Assembly: GCA_029245125.1 (NCBI GenBank)
Contig: JAQWPZ010000233.1
Location: 1-35,344, forward strand
Length of the DNA: 35,344 nt
Reading direction: 5' to 3'
Origin: Rubripirellula sp.
Lineage (GTDB): Bacteria; Planctomycetota; Planctomycetia; Pirellulales; Pirellulaceae
Position numbers and translations under genes: made by a program. Below, in pieces: positions 18,014 to 26,336 of the stretch. The notes beneath the pieces were generated by a model that was given only the letters and a program-made list of their open reading frames with translations, was not told where the DNA came from and ran no database searches. Positions within the stretch are counted from its first letter, which is position 1. The number at the start of each line of letters is the position of its first letter.

Positions 18014-18040
18014 CCGGCTGCTCATTCTGGGAGCAGCCGG
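18014..18040. terminator. Perfect 10-bp GC-rich hairpin between convergent genes
   Basis: CCGGCTGCTC (18014-18023), a 7-nt loop, then GAGCAGCCGG (18031-18040). It lies 66 bp after the dehydrogenase stop and 62 bp before the stop of the opposing membrane-protein gene. A TTTTA run lies 17 nt downstream on the plus strand, too far for a classical terminator. Position and stability suggest a bidirectional transcription end. Confidence 0.55.
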
Positions 18041-18102
18041 GTGTCGCGGTGTCGGTTTTACTTGTGAACAACGACGCTAGCTAAAAACACGGCTTGGTAA
18101 AG

Positions 18103-19875
18103 TCACTTGCCGTAAGCGGTTAGTGCGGCGATTCGCCTGTCGATTTCCATCAAGAGATTGGAATACTCTGGACCACCGACTCCGCCAAACTCGTCCTCAA
18201 ATTCGCGAGCCGTAATCCCCTCGGGCAGTCCGGTTCCTGGCGGAAAGTAATCTTGCTCGACAAAACTGTTCGAAAGCTGATCTTGGAACGCCGCAGCTTG
18301 AGACTCTGATGCGGTAATCTGGCTTGCGAATTCCGTCCCAGAACGATCCGCCAACAAATCCCCGAACGAAAACCCACTGCCACCATCCGCATCAAGCTCT
18401 TCCTTCAGAATGCCGACGTCAAAGCTGGCACTGCGATTGCCCAGCACCTGCAAAGCCGCCGAAACAGAGAAGTGTTGCGTCCAATCGCGACGCCCCCTGA
18501 TCGTGACCTGCTTGAACATCTTGCTCGCTTGGGCAGATGGTTTTTCCAAACCGCCGACAAATGTCCCGACTCGATAGTTCCCGAGCAAGTAACCAAGCGC
18601 GAGGATTGCCGCCCGGTTTTCACGTACAGCATTACCGTCTTGCGAACGTTCGCGGGCTGTGGTGAACGCAGTCTGCATGCATTGAGAGAGGGTGAGCCCG
18701 GGCGAAGCTTCTGCAAGCTTGACCAACTGTTTGGCTTGCGCGCTGCATGAATCTTCGAGATCTTCGAGCACACCGAATTCGACGAGTGTGTTGCGTACAA
18801 ATTCTTTATCGATTTCAAGATTGCGATACGCAATGGTGGCGGCTTCATCACCGATCTGGATGGATTGCAGCGAACGAAAAAACGGCCCTACGGATCCGTG
18901 CTGCCACTCTTCATCCAACACAATGGGACCGGTATATCGAAACAGTGCGGGGGGAACACGCATTTTCCCGAACGTGAATTGACTGGGCGTATAAACGAGT
19001 TCGCCGCCGCTGGCTCGTAATGAACCTGCACTAGTAAAATTCAAGTACCCGCTAAGCATCGGGAGCGACGGAAGTTTCAAGGTGCTTTCCAAGATGACTT
19101 GCTCATTCGCTAACTGAACTTGCGTACGTTGATCACCGGGAAGCAGAGAAAAGCCCCAGCTCGCCAACTGGTTCAGGTCTTGTTCGGTAATGACCAGCTC
19201 CCCCGTCTCGTCGCTTGCAAGTTTGCGTGGATCGTTTTCACGAAAAAGTGCAACAAGGCGGCGGCGATCTTCGGTCGAAACGTCTTCGGCAACGATCGGC
19301 AACGGATCAGGGGAGATCGAATACCATGCCAAAGTTGCCATGCCACCTAAAACCAAAACGATTGCCAAGGTGACCTGTTTCAAGGCCCAGGCAACTACAT
19401 GCGTGCTATTCATCCACGTCGCCCCGAGCCAGCTCCCGTACAGGGACGCAAGAAGAATAATCACAGCGGCCAGAATCGTTGGCGGAACTAGCGGGAAACC
19501 TTGCCTCACAGCATTCGCCCCTGCAGCAATGACGACAGCAACAACGAAGCCGACAAGCACACTCGCGAACACCCGAAACAGGGAGACCCCACGCACCGAA
19601 GGAGCAAAGGCGGCACCACAAAGAAAACCGAGAATCGAAAATAAGCCAAGATCCCGCACCGTGGTGGCACCAATTCGCGTGACGGCTTCAACAATCCAGA
19701 TCGAGCCCTCGTCAGTTGCGATCAACGAGTTCTGAACATCGGGATTCAGCTGAGACCAACCCGCAAAACCAGCAAGAGCAATCACGTAAACCACCAACAA
19801 CACGCGAGCGAGCTTTCTCCAACCAGTCACAGACGGTTGATCAGCGTTTTGATTCGGATCCGGATTTTCTGACAT
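18103..19875 (-). CDS. Five-helix membrane protein with large soluble C-terminal domain, unknown function
   Basis: 590 residues from the ATG at 19875; the open frame extends 63 codons further upstream, but the sequence there is Arg-rich and not protein-like. Five hydrophobic segments (about 22-40, 76-92, 99-122, 130-152 and 165-186) are followed by a long soluble region. The helix pattern faintly recalls VanZ-like proteins, but the key residues are not clear and I do not assign it. The soluble part starts with an acidic, charged stretch (VSTEDRRRLVALFRENDPRK), continues with beta-rich sequence, and has a segment with spaced cysteines and helices (EDLEDSCSAQAKQLVKLAE...) that may bind a protein partner. 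It converges with the cytochrome/dehydrogenase operon. Both gene ends flank the hairpin at 18014-18040. I do not recognise a family with confidence. Confidence 0.75.
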   Translation of the reverse strand: MSENPDPNQNADQPSVTGWRKLARVLLVVYVIALAGFAGWSQLNPDVQNSLIATDEGSIWIVEAVTRIGATTVRDLGLFSILGFLCGAAFAPSVRGVSLFRVFASVLVGFVVAVVIAAGANAVRQGFPLVPPTILAAVIILLASLYGSWLGATWMNSTHVVAWALKQVTLAIVLVLGGMATLAWYSISPDPLPIVAEDVSTEDRRRLVALFRENDPRKLASDETGELVITEQDLNQLASWGFSLLPGDQRTQVQLANEQVILESTLKLPSLPMLSGYLNFTSAGSLRASGGELVYTPSQFTFGKMRVPPALFRYTGPIVLDEEWQHGSVGPFFRSLQSIQIGDEAATIAYRNLEIDKEFVRNTLVEFGVLEDLEDSCSAQAKQLVKLAEASPGLTLSQCMQTAFTTARERSQDGNAVRENRAAILALGYLLGNYRVGTFVGGLEKPSAQASKMFKQVTIRGRRDWTQHFSVSAALQVLGNRSASFDVGILKEELDADGGSGFSFGDLLADRSGTEFASQITASESQAAAFQDQLSNSFVEQDYFPPGTGLPEGITAREFEDEFGGVGGPEYSNLLMEIDRRIAALTAYGK

Positions 19876-20385
19876 GAGATCTTTGCAAGATGCTGGAAAA
19901 GTGCGTACTGAAAAAGGGGACGGTCTGACTGACGAACGTGTCCGCCTCGAGGCACAGCGGGGCACTGCCAACCGCATCACCACAACGATACACGATGTGA
20001 AGGGAACAACGACGTGCCATCTTACTCGCTCAAATCGGGCCTGCCTGCCACGAAAAGCCGCCACTTCAGGACACTGCTATCGCCCCCATCCGCTCAGCGA
20101 TTCGTCACAGCCGCGGATTCCCTCCACCAACAACGGAATAATGAACGCGGCAAACTGAACCGCCAAGAAACGTCGCTCGTTCAGGATTTGCAATCGTCTC
20201 CAAGCCACAACCATCGCCATCCCTTTCGGCGAATGCATACGGAGTAAAACCAACCCCAAAATGACCCGCGATCACATTCTTCGCCCGAGGCAAAACGCTG
20301 ATTCGCATGAAAAACGCCTCACTCGACAATGCTGCTCGAACCACACGAATAGAGGTCATCGCTGCCCCTACGGCAATCGCTGCCC
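19876..20385. other. Intergenic region, no supported gene
   Basis: 510 bp upstream of the five-helix protein and downstream of the endonuclease/phosphatase gene, both on the minus strand. Short frames on both strands (such as 20359-20105 minus) have no family character. The promoter for the five-helix protein should lie in the left part. The right end carries an 18-bp duplication overlapping the next stop codon. Confidence 0.4.
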
Positions 20386-20393
20386 CTACGGCA
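20358..20393. repeat. 18-bp perfect tandem duplication overlapping a stop codon
   Basis: ATCGCTGCCCCTACGGCA at 20358-20375 is repeated exactly at 20376-20393. The right-hand copy contains the stop codon (TAG on the minus strand, 20386-20388) and the last codons of the endonuclease/phosphatase gene. The left-hand copy therefore carries a duplicated pseudo-stop outside the gene. Confidence 0.92.
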
Positions 20394-21738
20394 ACATCAC
20401 ATCGATCACCAACATCGAATGGTCACTGCCTAGCACCTCGGAAGCGAACGAAGCATCGAAACGATTCAATTGTTCTGTATTCAGAATGAACCCGCCGCGC
20501 GATTCAACTCGCTCTTGATCGATCGCGACATAATCGAGTCTCCCGGGCCAGAATGACTCTTTTGGGTCGATCCCCCGCCAAGTCATCGCTGAACCATCGA
20601 CAGGACTGGTCAGCAGTACATCCTTGAACCCCGCCTCATTCACTAAATCCAACGGTACTCGGGATCCCACCAGGTTGTAATCACCCAAGATGATCACGCC
20701 AGCCTTTGCCGCCTGCTCGCCATAGTCTCCACGACGCAGCCGTTGAAGGTCGGCAAGTAATTCTTTCACTTCTCGAATTCGCCTGAGATCTTTTTTGCTG
20801 CCCTTGTACCCACAGCACGTGAAATGAGCAGAAACAATCACCAGATGGCCCTGACCCGGTATTTCAATCAACGCGGCTGCCTCGAGACACTTAAATGGCA
20901 GCGGAGTCAGTGGAAACCGCGATACGATTCCACTGGTGGACGACCAATGCAGGTTTTTTGTGTTCGCAAATGATACTGGCAAGACTTCGAAACAAGATTT
21001 CCGAAAGACCGATTCATCAAGCGCCTCATTGAAACAGTAAATATCGGCCCCAGCAAATTGAAATAGATTTTTGATCGATGATTTGCGTTCTTTCGAGTCG
21101 CTTCCCTGTTTAAGCGTATTCAAACTTGCGATGCGCAACGCACCCGACGGTATCTTCCTTAAATCGGGTTTGCCCACCGCTTTGGCAGTGGGTGGTTTGA
21201 GCTCAAGCACAATCGACTCGGTGAGTTCATCACTTCCCCGAAAATTCAATGTGATCTGCTGATCCGTTGGCACGTTAAGCGAGCCCAGATTGATCCTGCA
21301 CTCAAAATCATTCGTGGCATAAGTCGGCAAAGCTGCAAAATCGATCTCATTCCACGGTATCACACGAGTTTGGTTTCCAGTCACCAATCGTGCTTGTCTA
21401 TCTCTTAAACCAATTAGTAACGTTCGATCGCTGTCGAGCTTGATTCGAATATCGAGCATTCCGTCGGAGGTTGGGCCACTCTGAAGGTTGAGCGAAGCCT
21501 GCGTATCGAATCGTAGATAGATCGTAGCGCCGTCAACAAAGGTCTCGATGTGCGACAAGTCAAACGCACCCGTTGAATCACCAACCGGATCGGAGGTCGT
21601 CTTTCCATGCTGATTCCAATCCTCGAATTCGCCATCAATGCTGATGACATTCGACCACGGTTTCGCCGCTAGCGAATGCTGAGCGGTCACCATCAAAACA
21701 AACAACGGCAACAAGGCGACCGCAACTCGAAATTTCAT
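20386..21738 (-). CDS. Secreted endonuclease/exonuclease/phosphatase-fold protein
   Basis: 450 residues from the ATG at 21738, chosen over the upstream in-frame 21759 because it starts a clean signal peptide (MKFRVAVALLPLFVLMV..., cleavage near residue 25). About 28-180 is a beta-rich domain of the kind that begins 'IDGEFEDWN', as in CBM9-like or sugar-binding N-terminal modules. Residues 200-450 form the EEP catalytic fold: SLNTL (Asn207), FNEAL (Glu238), VSAHF (His305), LGDYNLVGS (Asp353, Asn355), GRLDYVAI (Asp402) and GSDHSMLVID (Asp439, His440). All expected metal and catalytic residues appear present. Such enzymes hydrolyse DNA, phosphoinositides or sphingolipids; an exported member could act on extracellular DNA or lipids. 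No operon partner was seen. Confidence 0.88.
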   Translation of the reverse strand: MKFRVAVALLPLFVLMVTAQHSLAAKPWSNVISIDGEFEDWNQHGKTTSDPVGDSTGAFDLSHIETFVDGATIYLRFDTQASLNLQSGPTSDGMLDIRIKLDSDRTLLIGLRDRQARLVTGNQTRVIPWNEIDFAALPTYATNDFECRINLGSLNVPTDQQITLNFRGSDELTESIVLELKPPTAKAVGKPDLRKIPSGALRIASLNTLKQGSDSKERKSSIKNLFQFAGADIYCFNEALDESVFRKSCFEVLPVSFANTKNLHWSSTSGIVSRFPLTPLPFKCLEAAALIEIPGQGHLVIVSAHFTCCGYKGSKKDLRRIREVKELLADLQRLRRGDYGEQAAKAGVIILGDYNLVGSRVPLDLVNEAGFKDVLLTSPVDGSAMTWRGIDPKESFWPGRLDYVAIDQERVESRGGFILNTEQLNRFDASFASEVLGSDHSMLVIDVMLP

Positions 21739-22686
21739 ATCCACGTACCTAAACAACATCGGGGCAGCTCGCAGCGCGAGGGATCATTTGGCGTTTCCCA
21801 GCGACTATATCAGAAACACATTTCCATTGCAGAAAATCAGATTTCGGTGTGCTGCCAACATCGTAATTGCGACTCCACCCATCGCGCTTGCAGAAATGGT
21901 TCGTCGAAAACGGAAACACAGTTGGCGAGCAGCTATCAACCAACAAATCCTAAATCGGCGATTTGCCGGAACAAAAGCACAACGGCAGCAGGACTTTAGA
22001 ATCGCGGGCCGAAGTGAGCATGCATATCCAAGGTTGCCTTGGTTTGTCCATTACAGGCGAAGCGGACTCAGCGATTCCGGCTGCATGCCTTCCAGATGCA
22101 GGCATAAAAACACTACAAACGTTGGCGGCATTTCAGTCGTTTTGGTAAGCCTGCATCTACGTCACGTCTTGCACGTGACCGAACCAAAACACTCGTCACC
22201 GAACCATGCTGCAAGAAAAATTGAGATGCAAACGGAAACAAACACTACAGCCACTCATGTCGCTGCCAATGCGTTTGACAACGTGACTGGATGTCATGGC
22301 TGAGCGGTGGGCAGGGTAAATCGCTAACTCCGAGCAGCAGTTGGATTAGCAATACGAGTACCGCGATGCCGAGGGTGAGCACGAAAAAAAGGGAATCAGC
22401 CCAGCACCGAAGAACGGCCTGCCCGATTTTACGATTGGAATATCAGTCGTTGATCCTCGATAAAGAAAATACGCATCCCGGGGGGACTACAAAACACACG
22501 CGCGGGCCATTGGTGTGCCTCCAGCATCCAGGGTACGTTCACAGAGAGAGGATCAGAAAACTCCCAAACTCGCCATTGAATGCCGCAAAAGAACTTGGTT
22601 GAAGTCGAGATCAATTAGGCGACCGCTGACGGATCGGTAAAAAGAAATGGATTCTGCCAAACTTGTTGTCCAATTTCACCGCTTAA
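21739..22686. other. Intergenic region, no supported gene; possible membrane-protein remnant
   Basis: 948 bp between the minus-strand EEP gene and the plus-strand decayed sigma gene. Open frames are short and overlapping. On the minus strand, roughly 22440-22250, one frame contains a strongly hydrophobic segment (DSLFFVLTLGIAVLVLLIQL) preceded by a plausible amphipathic stretch, but it lacks a usable start and ends soon after, so it may be the remnant of a membrane protein. Otherwise nothing is seen. Confidence 0.4.
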
Positions 22687-23221
22687 GAGCGGAATCAAAG
22701 TATCGAACCAAAAACTCACGAGCAATTTACCCGGTTGTTGATTCAACACGAACCTGCGCTGATGCGGTGCATCCTGGTTGCAGTGCCCGAATCGATCGGA
22801 TGCCCGTGACATTCTGCAGGAATGCTCTGTGTCGCTCTGGAACCGTTTTGAAAGCTACGATGTGAGGCGACCATTCGTTGCTTGGGCGTTTGGTTTCGTT
22901 CGTATTTAACTCCGACGCTTCCTTCGCAGGTCCGCGCGACGCGACCAATTGACCGAACGGGCCGCAGAATTGCTGCTGGACGAGCAGCAAATCGCAGCAC
23001 ACGAATTAGATCATCGACAAGCCTATCTACAGGATTGTTTAAATTCGCTTTCCGAACAACAAAAATCAATCGTGGATGGCTATGACCGCATGGCGTATTC
23101 GGTCCGCGAGTTGTCACAGCAGACCGGAAAGACATCCGAGGCCATCTACAAATCACTCCATCGAATCCGTCGCGTCTTGCATGACTGCGTCGAGTCGACC
23201 ATGCGGGGGACCGAAGCATGA
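22687..23221 (+). pseudogene. Decayed ECF sigma factor (frameshift plus stop)
   Basis: A planctomycete-type ECF sigma-70 factor can be reassembled across two frames. Frame 1 (22687-22788) encodes THEQFTRLLIQHEPALMRC and the start of region 2. A one-base insertion at the CCC of 22786-22788 moves it to frame 2, which continues NRSDARDILQECSVSLW and RRPFVAWAFGFVRI (core of region 2). A TAA at 22907-22909 interrupts it, after which LRRFLRRSARRDQ leads into region 4 (LNSLSEQQKSIVDGY; SVRELSQQTGKTSEAIYKSL, the DNA-binding helix-turn-helix) to TGA at 23221. No start codon is clear. An intact factor would be about 175 residues and activate genes under control of the adjoining FecR-like gene, which it overlaps by ATGA. 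A fragment from TTG 22949 could still encode region 4 alone, but function is unlikely. Confidence 0.85.
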
Positions 23222-24684
23222 CTAGGGATGCTGGCGAACCGTGACAAACACTCATTCAGCATCACCTTGATGGCATCGCGAGTAACGAGGAAGTCGAAAG
23301 CTTGTCTGCCAAATTAGAGAGTTGTGCAGAAACACGAATGCTGTATCTAAAATCACAGCAAATTCATGAGATTCTGTTCTTGGGTGAACCTGACGAAACT
23401 TCACTAAATGAAGCGGAGCGTCGCGTCGTCGAACTGATTTCAAATCTCGAACAGTCCAACCAAACGCTGTGAAGGCGGCGGGTTCTGCTGACGTTAATTT
23501 CCATCGCAGCGACCTTCCTTGTCTTGTTGGGTGGATGGGGTGTCTGGAGCCAACGGGGTAAACACATTCTAAAGATCACCGCAATCCAAATCGCAGCGCA
23601 ATGGACCGGTGATGGTGGTAAGATCATCGAGGTGTCGGCTGAGGGACGGGTGTCGGCTGAGGGACAGGCGTTGACCGGCGGAACGCTCGAAGCCCGTTCA
23701 TTGGACTCGTTTGTCGAATTGCAGTTTCGAGATGGTTCACAATTGACGTGAACACAGGGGTCAATCCTAACGATTTCAGACGATGGCCAAAAGCAACTTT
23801 ATCTTCGCGCTGGGGTTCTTTCTGCTGACGTAAAGAAGCAGCCAACTCACACGCCCATGATCATTGTCACACCCACCGCCAGATTCGTGAGCATCGGGAC
23901 CAGATTGGATGTGATGGCGACCCCTGAACGATCAAAACTTTCGGTGCGAGAAGGCCTCGTGCAAGCGATTCGTTTGGCTGACGGCAAATCCGTCAACATC
24001 GCCAGCGGAAATTCGGCCATCGCGTCGACCGAATCTAACAGCAAGTTTTCATCGCGGCGGTCAGACCAAACCGTCCACGTCTGGAAAGCAAATTTGGAGC
24101 GGGATCACAGGCCGGGCGAGGGGGAATATATCTCTGCAATGTTGGCATTACGTCTCGAAATTCGCGATGCTCTACAAAACGAACAGGTAGACCGTGATCA
24201 GATTCGTGAGGAATACGGAGCACGCCTCGCGGGTAAAGATGGCACATTGAGAGCGAAGCCAAAACAGGTAATGGGCAGTCCGTTCGGAAATGTGATCCAA
24301 ATCGCCACCCTCTACGTCAACCACGACAAGCCAAATCCTGTGGTGCTTCAACGAGAAAGCCTATTTAGGGTCCAGGTGAGAGTTGCAACAGCGACCAAAC
24401 TCAATTTCGGAGTGGGAGCCTTGGGGACAACGCGGGCAAACGCCGGACGTTTCCGCGCTTCCCGTGAGGTCGCAGGATACTTTGATGTAAAAATCCCTGT
24501 GAGTGAACTGCAGCTACTTCGTGGACGGGGCAAAAATATCGAAGCTACCGGAAAAGAAGTCTTTGCCTGCTTCTGCTTGACGTCAGATCGCAATGCCCAG
24601 CTCGAAATCTCCGCCGTGGAATTGATGACCACACCTTCGACACCAAAAACGGCCGATCCGGAAGCGATCCCAGCAACCGAATAA
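23218..24684 (+). pseudogene. FecR-like anti-sigma protein gene with three in-frame TGA codons
   Basis: One uninterrupted frame of 488 codons from the ATG overlapping the sigma gene stop, but with TGA at codons 9 (23242-23244), 85 (23470-23472) and 178 (23749-23751). Translated through, it has the classic layout: N-terminal helical anti-sigma-like region (LIQHHLDGIASNEEVESL... LKSQQIHEILFLGEP), a transmembrane helix (about 90-108, LISIAATFLVLLGGW), then a periplasmic FecR domain (VELQFRDGSQLT, LYLRAGVLSADV, VTPTARFVSIGTRLDV, KLSVREGLV). A beta-rich C-terminal domain of about 190 residues follows. There are no frameshifts and no TAA or TAG. Next to the broken sigma factor, this most simply means a decayed signalling pair. 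An 18-bp duplication in the frame adds VSAEG repeats. The last part (ATG 23857) is an open frame of 275 codons and may be what an automatic annotation reports. Confidence 0.85.
23632..23667. repeat. 18-bp tandem duplication within the FecR-like frame
   Basis: GTGTCGGCTGAGGGACGG at 23632-23649 is repeated at 23650-23667 with one change in the last two bases. It keeps the frame and adds a VSAEGR/VSAEGQ pair just before the FecR domain. Confidence 0.92.
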
Positions 24685-24726
24685 ACCAATCAACAGCGAC
24701 AATCAAAACTCGAATTCAACGAAACA

Positions 24727-26136
24727 ATGTCGAGCGAATTTCCTTCCAGAGCGATGAAACCCATGAAGAACCTGCGATCACTATCCCTGATCAGACGTTC
24801 CATCACCCAATGTTTTCTCACCAAACGATGTCTGACATTCAGTTTCCTTTGGCTAGCTGCGATCGTCACGACAAATGCAACCTCAGCTCAAGAGATCAAC
24901 TCCGAGGATCGAATCGGTTCAAATAAAGGCTTCGACATGTGCGAAGATTTTCGATTCAAACGAATCAGCAAACTCGTCAACGAAGAAAAACTATCACAGC
25001 AGCAGGGCTTTAACATTTGGAAACGTATTAAGTCAAACGAAGAAGCGGTAAAAGTTTTATTTGACAAAGCGGTTGCCGCGAAGGAATTGACCCAAGACCA
25101 AGCCGCTCGCTTGCTTCCCCTGCTGAATATGAAAATGCAATACTTCGATAGTCAGCATGGACGTTTTGGCCGAGCAAAAGAGTTGCAAGAGGGTCAGTTC
25201 CAAGCAGGCGAAGTTTCTGCCGAAAATCGAGCCGCCTTCTATACCCGCTTAATTGCCGCCAATGAACGCGGCGATATGTACGACTTTGATGTCGCATCGA
25301 TGATGAAACAGCTCTATGCCGGCTTCGATCCCGAGAGTGCTTCGCTAGAAGAAGTTGCCACCTATCGCGGGGCAATGAATCCGAGAATCGCGCAAAGTGG
25401 GTCCCAAGAGCGTGTGTTGCAAATGGCTCGGATGGAACGTGCAGGACGCGGCGCGGATCGGGCTGGAGCAACACGGGGTGACCGTGCTGGCTATGGATCT
25501 GCTGAATTGAAGATCGCTGAACCTGCGGATTGGATCAAGGAGCTTGAGCAGCCAATTTACTCAGGTCCACAGCCGGGCGAGAAAGCTCTGGCCTTTGGAG
25601 CGATCAATTTGCGTGGAGATCAAGCAGGCCAAGAGATCGACCCTATCAGCTTGGCGGGTGACAAACTTCAGCTGATCATTTTTGTGAACGAGGCACGTAC
25701 CTTCGGGCGATTCTTGGGATTCTTGCAAAGGCAACTTTTGGCAATCGAGGCAAACTCCAAATATCGCTGGACGATGTCCGTGATCGTTTGTACCGACGAT
25801 GCAAATGAGGCCGAGAAGAGCTTTGCCGTGCTGGACCAGCGTTACCCGAAAGAGCTCCTTTTTTGCTTGTCCAAAGATGGTTCAGCCGGTCCCCCCGCCT
25901 ACGGATTAGATAAAAACATCACCGCGACAGTCATCGTTGCCAAAGACGGCAAGGTGCTGCACAACCTGCCTTACGTCTCCAATGCGTTCTATTCACAACC
26001 ACACATTCTCGGCGCGATCGCCGATGCGATGGATGTGGATCATATCGGCCTGAGAAAATTGCTCAGTAACACGCCCGGAGATGCGGCAGCCGCCGCCAAA
26101 AACGGACGAAAGCAACGCTCGAGAGAAAACCAATAA
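24727..26136 (+). CDS. Secreted protein with redoxin-like C-terminal domain lacking the active-site cysteines
   Basis: 469 residues. A hydrophobic export segment lies at about 35-55 (CLTFSFLWLAAIVTT, cleavage near SAQE); starting at the third in-frame Met (24763) would shorten the N-terminal region. Residues 60-250 are alpha-helical and charged, with an RGADRAGATRGDRAG low-complexity stretch. Residues 285-430 look like a thioredoxin/AhpC-type redoxin: PGEKALAFGAINLRG, LQLIIFVNEARTFGRFLGFL, and TATVIVAKDGKVLHNLPYV at the end. The position where a redoxin carries Cys reads FVNEARTFGRF, so no CxxC or peroxidatic Cys is present. It is therefore probably not a classical oxidoreductase and may be structural or substrate-binding. 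It lies 42 bp after the FecR-like gene on the same strand, and 200 bp before the DUF1549 gene, with a stem-loop between. Confidence 0.75.
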   Translation: MSSEFPSRAMKPMKNLRSLSLIRRSITQCFLTKRCLTFSFLWLAAIVTTNATSAQEINSEDRIGSNKGFDMCEDFRFKRISKLVNEEKLSQQQGFNIWKRIKSNEEAVKVLFDKAVAAKELTQDQAARLLPLLNMKMQYFDSQHGRFGRAKELQEGQFQAGEVSAENRAAFYTRLIAANERGDMYDFDVASMMKQLYAGFDPESASLEEVATYRGAMNPRIAQSGSQERVLQMARMERAGRGADRAGATRGDRAGYGSAELKIAEPADWIKELEQPIYSGPQPGEKALAFGAINLRGDQAGQEIDPISLAGDKLQLIIFVNEARTFGRFLGFLQRQLLAIEANSKYRWTMSVIVCTDDANEAEKSFAVLDQRYPKELLFCLSKDGSAGPPAYGLDKNITATVIVAKDGKVLHNLPYVSNAFYSQPHILGAIADAMDVDHIGLRKLLSNTPGDAAAAAKNGRKQRSRENQ

Positions 26137-26197
26137 CCGATAACGCTGTCGGTTCTATTGCCTGACCGCCCTACCCAATCAAGGCAAGCTGGTCAGG
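26135..26197. other. Two stem-loops after the redoxin-like gene
   Basis: AACCGA (26135-26140) and TCGGTT (26149-26154) form a short hairpin starting at the stop codon. CCTGACC (26161-26167) and GGTCAGG (26191-26197) form a second, with a possible inner GCC/GGC pairing. There is no T-tract, so they may mark a partial transcription end or a processing site between this gene and the DUF1549 gene. Confidence 0.4.
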
Positions 26198-26336
26198 ATC
26201 CAACTCGCCAAACGTCAGCAATTTCAGTTTTGATTCCGGTTGTAAATTCTTGAATCTCAGCGATTCGCTGATGACTGTAAATCAGGATCGTCTCCTCCAG
26301 ACACAATCAACCTAACCCGAATTGCAGCCAGCATAA

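Noticed and set aside
22250..22440. Hydrophobic minus-strand segment that could be a small membrane protein
   Set aside because: No suitable start codon after the upstream stop; kept only as a possible remnant in the gap entry.
23218..24684. Genome-wide recoding of TGA as an amino acid
   Set aside because: TGA ends several intact genes at the expected family length (for example carbonic anhydrase and the cytochrome gene), and the neighbouring sigma gene also has a TAA and a frameshift.
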